Below the pieces are notes generated by a model, which made no database searches, was not told the DNA's origin, and saw only the letters and a list, made by a program, of their open reading frames with translations. Positions 48,377-59,500 of a stretch of 64,000 nucleotides of DNA are shown here, piece by piece (positions within the stretch are counted from its first letter, which is position 1; each line of letters opens with the position of its first letter). The translations under genes and the position numbers were made by a program. Origin of the DNA: Kalmusia sp. IMI 367209 (Eukaryota; Ascomycota; Dothideomycetes; Pleosporales; Didymosphaeriaceae); assembly GCA_027946365.1 (NCBI GenBank), contig JAPEUQ010000014.1, positions 744,001 through 808,000 of the forward strand, in the 5' to 3' direction.

Positions 48377-49464
48377 AATCACAACATCTGTATGTCGAAC
48401 GTACAGTAATTTTGGACTTTGAGGAGACGCGCACGCGGATTCTCCTTACTCACGTTGGGGGGGCTACGTCGGCGCTAACGCCGAAAGCCGTTAGCAGGCA
48501 CGTTAACGCTTTTGTTTCCTGCATAGAGCTGTGTCTCGCTCTAGCGGAATTAATCAGTTTCTCCTAGGTGTACGAGATACGCGCATAATTCTCTTGCAAG
48601 ATCACAAGCACGAGGTTTGGAACGCTCCGAGTGATTCTCGATGTTCACCTGCCTTATATCGCGAATCAGGAAGTCGCTACTGCCAGCCCAGCACTTCATG
48701 TGATCTATGCACCAGCGCCTATCACAATCACCGACAGTCGTCTCGCATAAGACCGTTCCGATTCCTCTCGAAATTCACTCTCCACCTTCTTGTTTTTTTC
48801 CATGGCGGACCTGAAAATAACGCCCCGTTGAGGCTAAAGAGGAAAAGCGGGAACCATGGTTCTGGTGTCGCGCTTGCCATTTAGGCGCTGGGCATAAGCA
48901 TCATAAACAACGAACGTCGCACGTCACGGCATCGTCTCCAGACAGTCAGCCTTCTCCCTCGAACCAGGACGGCCTGCAGACGCGTCGTTCACATTCCAGG
49001 CAATGCAATACCCAGCCACTTCGAACTCGAATATACACCTAGTCACAACTCACAGATTGCTTCACTAGCAGGACAAAGACTCCATTCTTAACTTTTCAAT
49101 TGCATGTTGGGGAAGAACTGAAAGAACGGAAGCCCCGAAGCAGCCTCTACGGGCCAATGTGACAAGTATATACACCAGAAGAGAATCAAAACCCGCGTTG
49201 ACTGACCACAGATCAGCCACCTGGCGAGCGCTCTCGTCAAGAAAGACAAACATGAAATGCTGTAGCGACAAATCTCCACTCATGCAAAGCGGATGTCATG
49301 TTGACCGGCAGCCGACATATCCATGCCATGACACGCAGAAAGATGCAATATAACCGAACAAAATTGTGAGGACGTAATGTACGCTGGGTTACCCCAGGTT
49401 ACATACAAAAGTGTGGTAAGGCCCTCAATTCCTCTACTTATAGATGCAAGAAGAGAATGTGCGA
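48377..49464. other. Intergenic, SET gene promoter and CAP gene 3' region
   Basis: About 1.1 kb. GC-rich TACGTCGGCGCTAACGCCG-type sequence near 48466-48485 includes inverted GGCG/CGCC pieces. I see no gene. Confidence 0.45.
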
Positions 49465-50490
49465 CTAGTCGGCCCATGAGAAGCCGGAGTAGGAGTTGAT
49501 GGGAGCGGCAACGTTTTCAGCATATTCGCCCTCATAATTGCCCGGCGGCGAGTAGTTGCAGACTGTGTACAAGTTCAATTCGGAGGCTTGACCGTCAATG
49601 GTCATCTTGGAACCGCAGTCTATGGTCACGCACCCGACGTGCGTGGTCTTTTTCCAGAGAACCTGGGTCAGGTGGCCCCAGTCGTGGAAGGAAGCCATGT
49701 TTGGGGTAGCGTCGAAGGCGCCGTAGATGTCAGCCTCGGCCTTGTACCAAGACTCGGTGATACCGGCAGTCGCGTTGTACGCATCACCGGAGACGGTGAA
49801 GAGGTTCTGACCCTGACCATCGACGACATGGTGAGTGAAGTCGCAGTAGGCCGCAGCAGTGGCAGCAGCAGACGCGCAGTCAGAGCTCCACTCGAGGTTG
49901 GAAGCACCGTGGTTGGCACGGGCACGGTTGTGGTGCCAGAGGACGGCATTCTCGTAATCGGTACCAGAGGAAAGGAAAGCTTGGTCCTCGCCTGACTTGT
50001 GCTCTACACCATAGATGGGCGTCGAGGAGGGAGCAGGAGCTTGGCTGGTTGAAGGTGCCGGGGCCGGCGTGGAAGAAGTGCTGGGTTCAGGCACTGGCAC
50101 ATACTTGGAAGAGCTGGGGGCCGGAGCAGGTGTAGACGATGTAGGCTTAGGAGCGGGCGTCGAAGAGCTAGGGACAGGAGCAGCGCTGTATCCCGGAGCC
50201 GATGAGAAGGAGGGCTTCGGCGCAGGCTTCGAAACTGAGGAGCTGGTAGGCGCGGGGGCCTTCGATGACTGCTTGGAGCTAGGCGCGTGGTGGGAGTGGT
50301 GGTAGCCGTATGATGAGCTGACCTCCTCCTTGCTTACGGGCGTGGGGGCAGGTTGGCCGGCAGTGATGTAGACGGTGGTGGTCACGACCTCTAGGTCGAT
50401 TTCCGTTACCATAACACGCTTGTCAAGAGGCTTGGCAATGGCACCCATAGCCAGGGCAGAAGCCAGAAGAATGGAAGAGCAGGAGCGCAT
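49465..50490 (-). CDS. Secreted CAP (SCP/PR-1) protein with Pro/Ser-rich linker
   Basis: This is an extracellular or wall-associated CAP-superfamily protein, single exon, 341 residues. A signal peptide (SSILLASALAMGAIAKP) is followed by a dibasic LDKR site, likely for Kex2 cleavage. A beta-rich segment (VTEIDLEVVTTTVYITAG) comes next, then a long Pro/Ser/Ala linker with repeated TPAPxPSSS units, probably O-glycosylated. The CAP domain begins near 175: NAVLWHHNRARANHGASNLEW (CAP helix with metal-site His), YCDFTHHVVDGQGQNLF, FHDWGHLTQVLWKKTTHVGC, and CNYSPPGNYEGEYAENV (CAP2 signature). The two His and two acidic residues expected for the cavity appear present. Yeast homologues (Pry proteins) bind and export sterols or fatty acids. 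Plant-associated fungi also secrete such proteins, but a role here is inference. Confidence 0.93.
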   Translation of the reverse strand: MRSCSSILLASALAMGAIAKPLDKRVMVTEIDLEVVTTTVYITAGQPAPTPVSKEEVSSSYGYHHSHHAPSSKQSSKAPAPTSSSVSKPAPKPSFSSAPGYSAAPVPSSSTPAPKPTSSTPAPAPSSSKYVPVPEPSTSSTPAPAPSTSQAPAPSSTPIYGVEHKSGEDQAFLSSGTDYENAVLWHHNRARANHGASNLEWSSDCASAAATAAAYCDFTHHVVDGQGQNLFTVSGDAYNATAGITESWYKAEADIYGAFDATPNMASFHDWGHLTQVLWKKTTHVGCVTIDCGSKMTIDGQASELNLYTVCNYSPPGNYEGEYAENVAAPINSYSGFSWAD

Positions 50491-53205
50491 CTTGAATTGC
50501 TTGGCTTTGTTGAGTTCGAAGCTGGCTAGCAGAGTCAGAAAGAGTTCTAATAGCCAAGCACCGGATACGAGGCTAGCATGTTCTTTATAGACAAGACCAG
50601 TTCGCCACGATGTGAATGGTTTTGGGCAGGAGGCTTACGTGGTAGTGGTGTCTGAGGGTTACGATCGGGTGCGACTGGGGCGCACGTCGGAGGGACAATG
50701 AACGACTCAAGTGGGATAAAGAAAGTAATGAATGTGGTTCCTGGTAGACAAGCTACACAAAGGAAGATCGCTGATCAACAAAAAGGAGCGAGGAGATCAA
50801 GAGATGGAGAGCTCCCACGGGGCCGGGAGGGCAGGCGATTTTATGGATCTAAGATTAAGCGAGGGAAAGAGCAAACGTGAAACACATGAGCACGGCGGCG
50901 TCGACAGCGCTCGGGCGCAACTCCAGCACTCGTCACCTCGCCTGGCAGGCCTCGACCTCATTTCTGCCTCCTGGGCACGGCGGCAGACGTCAATCTTAAT
51001 GTGCGGGCGGCCGCGCAGCCTCGAGAGCAAGCATGACGCTGTTCCTGGCAGCGCGGCGAGGGTGAAGGCTAGGGTGTTTACATTCTGCAAGGCAGCAAAC
51101 ACTGTGCGCTGCTTGCTTGCCAGCTGTCCCATTCCTCGGTCTCGCTGCTGCAACCGCGCTGCCAGCGGCTCGTCGTCGCCGTCAGCCATCTATTCGAGGG
51201 CCCTCAGCGAAGCCCGGGTGACGCTGCGTTTGATGAAGGACCATCGAGGGGATCTGCTGAGATTGCGCGGGCCGCTGCTGATTGGCGGATCCCGTTGGCG
51301 GGGAAGGATCGCCTCAAGGGTCGTGGGCCACGTTGACGCGCTTTAGGCAGCTTTGGGCCGGTGCTTGGCAAGGAAGCCCGGGCGCTGTTTCGACATGCAC
51401 CACGGCCATCAGCCTCATCCCCGGATGCTCTCCAGCGATCATGCTTCTGCGCTCACCCGAGGACGGGGCCTTGCGGATACGCTGCGCACCTCACGCCCAC
51501 CAGCCAGCACGGCCACCGCCGAAAAGCGCTGCCGTGCAACGTCGCACTGTTTGGCCATCAATTCACCGCGCACCGAACATCCACCCTCAAACTGATGATT
51601 ACCGTAGGAGCGCTGTGGCGCCGTCGGCACGAGAACCCAGCCATCTCCCACGGCAATAAATAACATTTGCTCATTACCGAGCCTGCAGTGACACAATACG
51701 AGAATGTGCACGAAAAGCACCAGTAGACCGCATCCGAGCTTCAAATCTTCCCTGCTGTGCTCAGGAGAGCGGCCCACGAGTCAAAATTACTCCGAGCCTC
51801 TCCCCGCCTCTTGCCGTGAGCAGTCTAGCCACCGACCAACGACCAGATCATGGGTTCGTGCTGAGCGGCATCTAAGATAATGCCTCGTGATCCTGTTGGA
51901 TTGCAAGATGAGCATCAATTTCACCTTGGTCGAGACATTACGTCTCATTTCAGCAATACGTCGTGAGAGATTTCGTCACTCTAGCATTTCATGGATGCTC
52001 TGCCCAGCTTCCAAGGGGTGCCAAAAAGTTTGCTGGTTGCCGCTCAAGCCGCCGCCGCGTTGCACAAGACGTTGGACGGTGTGTCATCTGGCGCAGTCTG
52101 CCTGAGAATAACACTGCGAGCGCGTCAACTAAGACAACGCTTCGTGACGACTGAGCTTTTGTGGATCCTAGACGGTTTGTCGTGTTTCAAAGCAGAAGCT
52201 ACAATTGCAGTAGGCGACGAAAAGGGTCCGGCATCTTCAAGAGTTATTAACAAGCCTAGTCATCGGTTTCGTGCAGTGTGTTACCCTAGGGTCCACAATA
52301 CCGTTGCACGTGGTGGTTCCTTCACCACCCTTTATGCATACTATTGACTGATTCAGCTCTCTCATTAAGACATCATCGCTCTAGAACATCCCTCCACGAT
52401 GAGCTTGTCACCGAGAAACATGGCGCCTGTCAGCAAGAGACTTTAAATCCGTCTTTAGCATGTGCGCCGCGCCGCTGAGATCACTGCCCCCTAAAGTCCT
52501 CCTCAATCCCGATTCGAGAAACGTCAAGAATCAACGTTTGTAGAGAATCGCGGTTCAAATCAGACGGTACCAATCTCGATGCCTGCTAATCATATGCCAG
52601 AGTGCATCGAGGGTCTTGATGACTTACAGCCACGATGTCTGTGTCCTTCCACAAATCCGCCCTCGACGCGTTCACATACTCGCCGTCTTCAGTCGTAATC
52701 AACCCTAGTTATCACCAAGCCGTCGACGTTACCGGTCTCAGAATATGGTTAAACTTCGGATCTCGCGCGTCATAATGAAAATTTGCTGAAGCCACGCCCG
52801 CTCAAGCCGTTGGCACACTGAGACGCTGCACACGAGAAGGGAACACAATCACGCGCCGCTCACTTCGAACGGGTGTGCAGGCGGACGACTGTGTCTCGCC
52901 CTTTCCCGAGAATCGTACGAGAGGCTACAGGAAAGCGGGAAAATATGCCGGCAAAGGTGGCGATGCTTAGCATGGAATGTTGATCTGCCTACTCGTAGTA
53001 TGTATTAAAGGAGGGTCACAGAACACCACAGAGAGCAGTATCAAGCTATCTTCGAATTGTTTTGACCATGAGACTTCAACTTCGATGTAGTCCTCGCGTG
53101 TATTACGTAGCCTGAGATCACTCAGCCTATAATGCGTGTACAGATTCTACATTCCTTCCAACCCTTTACATTATGATCACCTCCTCGACACCCCAGATAC
53201 GCCCG
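50491..53205. other. 2.7-kb gene-free stretch
   Basis: The part near 50491-51800 is GC-rich and should include the CAP promoter and leader. From 51800 to 53205 the sequence is mixed, with short open frames only (longest about 120 codons, without family resemblance). No tRNA, repeat or transposon signature was found. Confidence 0.45.
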
Positions 53206-53788
53206 CTACTGGCACCGAATGCTGTTGATCTTGTCATTCGCCCCAATGTTGGGCAAATCCACGTAGCCAGCACCAACAGGATAGACTACACAGCATTAGC
53301 TTGAGGACAACATGTAGTACAAGCAATTGGCATAAACTTACTGCGACTGTTGGCAGCGCATCCGCCAAGTCTGGTTCACCGTCAGCCATAGAATTCTCGC
53401 AGAAGAGGACATGCTTACACGTAGAGGGTACAGCTCCATCCGCCACGGACTTGCACGGCAGAGATGATATTGGCCCATCCGTTACCGAGCTGGACTAAAT
53501 CACGTTAGGATTTGAGAAGAGAGAAGAAATCAAGGGGGAAAGGCATACGGCAGTCGCCGCGGTTACCGAAGTAGAAATCCTGGGTACGCCCTCCGGCTCC
53601 GACGTCTACCCATCAAGTCAGCGTCTGCACCTGCCAGGTACCAGGGGTTCGGGCGCGGACGTACGCTCCCAGACGGTGATGGCAAGCTCGGCCCTCTTCT
53701 CTATCTCGACGGCAGCGGGCGCCGAGACGGGAGAGGCGGTCGCGCTGAAAGCGCAGAGGGCGGTAGCGAGGAGAGCGGAGAACTTCAT
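53206..53788 (-). CDS. Small secreted cysteine protein, crystallin-like, Kex2 site
   Basis: This gene is easy to miss because it is split into five small exons on the minus strand: 53665-53788, 53549-53605, 53419-53494, 53342-53370 and 53206-53285, joined by introns of 48-59 bp. All junctions keep frame and yield 121 residues ending NSIRCQ. A signal peptide (MKFSALLATALCAFSATASP) is followed by a short pro-segment ending EIEKR, a likely Kex2 site. The mature part is about 85-88 residues with four cysteines (NRGDCLQLGNGW, WSCTLYVLGGC, SIRC), so two disulfides are possible. The pattern VWEHVGAGGRTQDFYF, then GNGWANIISAVQVRGGWSC, then IGANDKINSIRC resembles single-domain beta/gamma-crystallin-like secreted proteins of fungi. 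An apoplastic or antimicrobial function is a guess. Confidence 0.75.
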
Positions 53789-54827
53789 TGTGATGGTTGT
53801 TTTATTAAGTTGTATTTATAACGAGTGTAGTAGATGATATATTAGTAATAATGCAAACGATATACTGAACGAGTGACTGCGCGATGTGCGATGGGATACA
53901 AAAGCATACAGAAACGTCAAAGTCTTTATACTATTCCCGACACGCTCGTGAGTTCGTATACTCAGGTGATAGGGGGTAGTGTTTGCTTGGCTTCTGGCTT
54001 ATACTTACGATCCATCGCCGTGGCATATACTACTTTCAGCGCGCTTGCGATGAGCGTTGTCTGGCGCTTACTTTACGAGTCGAAGCACTTTAGCCAAAAT
54101 AAACGAACTTATTTGTCTGTCAATAGCCTCGCCTTGTCTTCAGAACACTTTAAGTATCCTGATTGCGTGAGTTAGCACTTGTGTCGAAGAGCATTATACT
54201 AGATTTACTACAGCCCTATTATATTTTACGTAGCATTAGTATGCATATCGTAGTAGATTGGATGTGGGGAGCATCAAATTTTGCTAGCACGCAGAATACG
54301 CTGACACAGGCATATCCTAATACGGTAGACTGTATGTGCGCCGACATCCTGGTCCGAAAGCACGTCCCTACATGCTTATATGTTTCAACATTTCTACGCA
54401 TATGTGATCAGACTTATCTCGAAGCGCAATACATTACGTCTACTTATCCTATGGCCGGGAACGTGTGCATCGTTCGACACTGCATCGATAGACGCACGAG
54501 CACAGTACGCTTCAAATCTGTTTTTTAGGTATATGGCCAGAACATCTCATACATTGGACACTCCTAGCATTGATTGTAGTAGCTGCTCTCCTTACTTCGC
54601 TCTAGTATTGGTCGTACCACTCCTTATCAAGCATAGCCTCTACTACTACGTGATTACAATATGAAGAGGAAACGACTGGAGGTTGATTATGAGCTGAGAT
54701 ACTCTAGAAAACGTAATACAGTCTCTTTCGCGTAAATGTATGCTTGCTATATTTCGGCAGGTATTTTGCACTCATGCTCTTCCTAGACTTGTGCTTTACG
54801 CCTAGCGCCTAGTTGAACCCTGAGTCA

Positions 54828-55850
54828 TTAGTCCAACCATACATTATGTCCTTTCGTAGGTTCATAATCGCTAGTTATCCCAAGTTCATTAGCGTCCCTA
54901 ATGAAGGTCGCTTGAAACGCCTCTAGACTCACACCGCTGGACCGAAAAGCTCTAACTCGAATAAAGTGACCTGGGTAAAATGTACGATGCTCTCCATGAT
55001 GTTCGATCAACATCCCAACATCAGAAGGGCCTTAGCCAGGTCGTGCTCATTACGTTCATTCTCGTGTACGCGGTGACCTTCGGAGTAAATCATGTTCATA
55101 GCAAGGTTGAGGAAGAGAATCTTTGAAGGAGGTTCCAGACCGTGATCGACGTCGGGAAAGGCCTCAATGACCGCGCTTTCAGGCGGGAGATCGGCAATCT
55201 TTAAAATCCGTTCTGAACCTAGCCGAGCTTTGCGGAGGTATGCTGATCCAATATGGCTTATGATGGCAATCGAGTGTTGAGCAAGGCGAGGCACTGCCGA
55301 GGAATCGACTTCATCGCCTTCAGATGCACGCACTAGCTGTGGAACGTCCAGTCGGAGCTCATCGATCTTCTCAAGTATCGAATCAAATTATTGTAAGTGC
55401 TTCGCCCACGTGCGCGGCCCCTGACTGTAGTTTTGAGTCGGGTTGTATAGGTCGAACATGACTTCCTTCCCTTGTGCCCCACAACCTGGTAATCTCTCAC
55501 AGCAGCAAACCGTTGGGGAACACGATCTCACCGTCCACAGCGGCCCAAGGCCATGTTTTGGACAGCCTGGGGAGGATACCGATCACATCGCGAACCTCGG
55601 AGCATGGATGAGGTATCAATAGGATGCCGACACCTCAATTACGAAACGCAGCGCCACATTCGATTCGATAAGCTCCTATCACTCGCGAGGCCAATACCGG
55701 TACAGCCCAAATAATTCATTACGCAAACATACTGGCGCTGGAAACTCCAAGACACTTCTGATCTAAATGAAATTCTCCCAACCGTTGTCGACAACTCTCT
55801 CGAGCAATTCTGGCATAATGCAATCGCATATAACGACAGGGTCATCCCTA
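54828..55850 (-). pseudogene. Decayed gene of unknown family
   Basis: I do not recognise the parent. On the minus strand, coding-like sequence runs in one frame through FDSILEKIDELRLDVPQLV, ARLGSERILKIADLPPESAV and FLNLAMNMIYSEGHRVHENE to ALLMLG. It then hits a TGA at about 55007-55009, while the adjoining frame continues LIEHHGEHRTFYPGHFIRVR and ends HNVWLD at 54828, as if one base were lost. Upstream, TAA at 55388-55390 interrupts WAKHLQ/FDSILEK. Further upstream, pieces such as VICDCIMPELLERVVDNGW and LEFPAPVCLRNELFGLYRYW are broken by several stops. An intron could explain one break but not all. It looks like an old single-copy gene or transposon-borne gene decaying in place. Confidence 0.45.
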
Positions 55851-55854
55851 TTTA

Positions 55855-56215
55855 GGGTATAGTCCGCTTTCTAATTGGTGCTCTCAAAGAGAGGTACGCT
55901 GCTGGTTTGTGGGAGAAGAAACTCGAAAAGCAGCTTGCTGGTACGTCGTCAGGTGTCAACTCGGCGACGGAAGCCCTTCAGTGCGTAAGTACGATTTCCA
56001 TGCACCGATAGGGTGTAGGCGAATCCATCAATCGAACCTAAGCAAGCAAGATGTCTTGCGACGCAGCATAAGACTTGGCAGGGGCCTCGGCGGCTATGAA
56101 TGATCGAAGGTGTACCTTCTGACAGAGTTGTGCGATGCGGGACAGCCGTTGCAGGTAGCAGCTGCCTCGCAACAACTCCTTGAGGCAGGAACGCCTCACC
56201 ATTTTATAACATAAG
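55855..56215 (+). pseudogene. Plus-strand coding remnant, unknown family
   Basis: A short plus-strand stretch reads FLIGALKERYAAGLWEKKLE and QLAGTSSGVNSATEALQC, ending at a GTAAGT-like donor near 55984. A second piece near 56110-56210 reads LLTELCDAGQPLQVAAASQQ. Neither has a start codon or a recognised domain, and no full exon chain could be built. It may be a fragment of a displaced gene. Confidence 0.25.
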
Positions 56216-56726
56216 TACAGGTATCAAGATATTTATTCTTAAATAAGTGCTCTATACCTAAACTTGTCGTTCGACTTTCATGCGCGACAACGCACGTCGA
56301 GCGTCGTCTACAATAGGCTACCTCCACCTAATTACTCCTACCGACCCAGAATACCACGCGTTTTTTCCAGCGAACCACCGTCACGCCAAATGCGGACTAA
56401 ATGGTCGAGGTCGCATTGCATTGGTGTTCCGATCGACGCGATCCGTAGTAGCGCGTAACCCTAAGCGGGATGCAAGCAGGGTTGTGCCGCTGCACGGCGT
56501 CCCGTCAATCGTCATTGACGTCATACCCTTTCACCCAATTCCCAGCCTCCTGGCCTGCTTTTTAGGTCGGCACGGCCACACGATTCTTCATTTGCTCTTC
56601 AGTTCACGTTCGCCTCCTGTGTTGCTTATTGCCGATTTACTTCGTTGGAGCTCATTTTGATTGCTCGATACCGCTATTGTTGTTGCAGAGAACCTTCTTA
56701 GTATAGTACTTCGCCAATCCGACATC

Positions 56727-57670
56727 ATGCCAGACGTTGCGCCCCAGGACAAGCCGCTCAACGAGTATGTTCAACCCGCATTCTCCATTCTCAAAGCTTG
56801 CATATTGGACTCTCAACTGATAACCCTAGGCTCCTCTCCCGTTCCATGGTCGACATCTATGTTGGCACCGAGAACACGCACTGGATCCTTCACGAGAAAC
56901 TCATCTGCCATCACTCCCCCTTCTTCCGCTCCATCTTCTACGCGAAAAACAGCACCACCAGTTCCTTCGGCCTTCCCGATGAAGAAGATGTACCCTTCAA
57001 GGCTTTCGTTGGTTGGCTCTACTCCTCCTCGCTCCCGGTCCCGCGCGAAGAGTCAGATCTCACTATGCTTTACGACCTCTACCTCATGGCCGAGAAGTTT
57101 CAGATCCCCGTACTGATCGCAGACGTCCTGCAAGTCGTTCGCGAGTGGTACAAGTACAGCGATACCTACCCTGGACTGCGGCGGGTGCAGTACATCTACG
57201 CGAATACGGAGGATGGCAGCCCCATGCGGCACATGCTTGTGCATAGCGTGGCACGGATGGTGGTATTGGAGCAGGGCATCCCGGCACACTGGGACAAGGC
57301 GCTGCGCAAGAACGGACAGCTTGCTGTTGATATCATGAAGGCTATCCAGGACTGGAGGTTGGATGAGTCGGTTATCCCTGATTCGCGGGATGACCCTGCC
57401 GATGCAGAGGAATTGATCGATGTTGAGGCCGAGCTTGCGGATGTTGAGGGCAACGGAGAAGAGGAGCAACAGACAGAGGAGGCAGAAGATGACTCCGCAG
57501 GGGAAGACACAGTTGTTGACTCTCCCATGCAAGGCCAGCACCCCGAGCCGAAAAACCTGAAGAGTTCAGGTAAGAAGGGCCAGGATTTGACGGAGAACTT
57601 CAAATCGATGAGCTTGAAAGCTGTGCCCAATGGTCTGACGAATGGCGATTACGGCACCCTCGCGCACTAA
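56727..57670 (+). CDS. BTB/POZ domain protein
   Basis: This 292-residue protein has an N-terminal BTB/POZ fold, a dimerisation and Cul3-adaptor module. Exons are 56727-56764 and 56830-57670, joined across a 65-bp intron (donor GTATGT, acceptor CCTAG) to give MPDVAPQDKPLNELLSRSMV. The BTB core is VDIYVGTENTHWILHEKLIC, HHSPFFRSIFYAKN, LPDEEDVPFKAFVGWLYSSS and LYLMAEKFQIPVLIADVLQV. A helical middle part follows (RHMLVHSVARMVVLEQGIPA), then a strongly acidic stretch (EGNGEEEQQTEEAEDDSAGED) and a basic, Ser-rich tail. No kelch, MATH or zinc-finger domain is attached. Such BTB-only proteins are abundant in ascomycetes, and most have no known role. A substrate adaptor for ubiquitin ligation is possible but not shown. 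Confidence 0.9.
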
Positions 57671-58179
57671 TTGACCCTACACAAGCAACGCTTCCCTTTG
57701 GCTTTAATTTGTACGGCAATGGCGAATGACTTCCTTCCCCTTACAACGGCGTTGGTGTGAGAATCGGACTTGTTCTTCTTCTTCCTTTCTTGTAATACCT
57801 GGCATGGTTGTTCTCTCGATTGTCCTAATGCTTTCCATGTATAATGTACACATAGTTGGGCTATTTCTGGTTGGTCATGTCACGTAGGCGGTCAAAAAAA
57901 TACTGTATTCCGTCTCGAGGCTCTCTTCTGCGAGTACTGCAGGTGATTTCTGCCTGTCAATTCGTGTTCCTGGAAACAAGGCTTCACAGCCTTGGGCTGA
58001 AGGTCGAAAGACTACTCACACGTGGCGTGTATCCTAGGACAACTCAGCCTACGACGAGTGTCTGATTATTGATCAGCACAAATAGATGAATCGGGACAAA
58101 GATTTAGTAAAGAAGTCGATGTCGCATGATGGGTATCATATTTCGAGTATACCAGGCAAACATTACGGTCGGATCTTGC
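57671..58179. other. Intergenic, convergent 3' ends
   Basis: About 500 bases between the BTB and RRP36 stops. Only 3' UTR-like sequence is seen. Confidence 0.5.
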
Positions 58180-59325
58180 TTAGATTCCACGCCTTTCCGC
58201 TGGCATGTTCCTCCGTTCCTTGGCAGTCGCCTTCTTCCGACGCCGTTCGATAGCCCTGTCGCGATCCTTGGACTTCATGTTCTGGAAGCGCTCGACCAAG
58301 GCCTGCTTCTTTTGTTCGGCTGGAGAGACATTAGCTTTCTGTTTCCACGATGATAAGCCAGAACAGGTTCACTTACACTTCTTCAGGAAAAACGGTTTCT
58401 TTCCTTGCTTGATCAGCTCCTTCTCCTTCTTCTTGTGCTCTCGCAAAATCTCCTGCTGCTTGTCCTTGTTTTGCTGGGTCTTCTGCTGCGACTCCATTGA
58501 CGTGATTTTCTTCTTCAGCTTCTCCTTGTCTACCTCGTTCTTCGTCTTCTTGAGAGCCTCGCGTAGCTCAGCTATCTCGGAATTCTTGTAATCGTTCAGA
58601 AAAGCATAGCGCTTGTGGAGTGTGTTTTCGTCTGGCTTCGGTCCAGAGACACTGTCGAAGCGAGGATCTCTAAAGGTGGGCTTCTTCACTTCGACGACCT
58701 GGCGCTTTCGCGTGACGGCGCGCTTGCTCGATTGTACTGCTGGCGCGTGCTTGCTAGATCGGGCGCGTGGAGCTGCGTCAGAGTCAGAGGCGCTTTTTTC
58801 CTCATCTTCATCCTCCTGTGCTTCAATGCCGTTCCGAGTGGGCTGGTTCTTTCGGACCTTCGACTTCGGTAGAGAAATGCCACTTTGCGCGAGCTTTGCT
58901 GCCTTAATTTCCTGCAATCGTTCTCTCAAAGCCTGAAGCTTGTCATCTTGCGACTTGGACGTCTCCTCGCCCCGTTTTCGCTTTCGATCCGCGGATTGCT
59001 GCTTGGACAGCGCAGCTTGTGCTTTTGCCAGTGCGCCAAACGAAACTTTGCCTATCTGCGCCTGTACGTCGTCTTCCGCTTCGTCGAACTTACCAGATTT
59101 TAGCGAATGCGTACGGAAAGCGGATATATTTCTTACCATGTCCTGGTCTTCAGATCCATCTTCATCATGCTCGTCTTCCTCTTCCGAATCTAGTAGTTCT
59201 CCGGCTTCGCCAGTCTCGATGACGGACGGGGATGATGATCTATCGGTGACTTCGTAGTATTCTTCATCGTCCGAGCTCTCTTCTGCAGCTCGTAGCTGGC
59301 GATCAAGTTTCGAGGCGAGCGGCAT
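58180..59325 (-). CDS. RRP36: rRNA biogenesis protein RRP36
   Basis: This nucleolar protein is needed for early cleavages of the 35S pre-rRNA and for 40S subunit maturation. Exons on the minus strand are 58377-59325 and 58180-58319, joined across a 57-bp intron (donor GTAAGT, acceptor CTCCAG) to give FFLKKSEQKKQALVERF; the product has 362 residues. An acidic Ser-rich N-terminus (EESSDDEEYYEV, DSEEEDEHDEDGSEDQD) is followed by VSFGALAKAQAALSKQ and a basic linker. The RRP36 core reads KPTFRDPRFDSVSG, HKRYAFLNDYKNSEIAELRE and ILREHKKKEKELIKQGKKPF. The last exon supplies RFQNMKSKDRDRAIERRRKK and ends NMPAERRGI. The start at 59325 (MPLASKLDRQ) is an ATG; the longer frame upstream lacks one. It is divergent from the HAD protein gene only 175 bp away. 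Confidence 0.93.
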
Positions 59326-59500
59326 GTTTTGTGTGGTAAAGAGTATGTGTGCAGAGCAATGATCAGCTCTAACTTTTTTAGAAATCCCCGCACCGACACG
59401 CCGACCGCCGGTAGAAAGTGGAGCCGTACCGCGGCAAGGGTCCTCAGATTCCAGATGCACCCTCACCCTCACTTCGCCAATTCACCGCTGCGCGAAATAT
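59326..59500. promoter_or_regulatory. Short bidirectional promoter, RRP36 and HAD protein
   Basis: Only 175 bases separate two divergent ATG codons, so the genes must share promoter DNA unless the HAD protein starts at its second ATG (59702). No specific element was resolved. Confidence 0.5.

Larger units (their letters stand above)
53789..56726. other. Gene-poor stretch with relics
   Basis: The first kilobase (53.8-54.8 kb) is AT-leaning without coding signal. Decayed coding pieces follow at 54828-56215 and are listed separately. The last 500 bases should be the BTB gene promoter and leader; they contain GACGTCATACCC and other CGTCA-type elements near 56516. Confidence 0.45.

Noticed and set aside
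49159..49353. Short frames between the SET and CAP genes
   Set aside because: Below 75 codons on both strands, with no signal peptide, splice pattern or similarity that I can see.
58205..58936. Ser/Phe/Cys-rich plus-strand frames
   Set aside because: They are antisense to the Lys/Glu-rich RRP36 coding region, which explains their composition.
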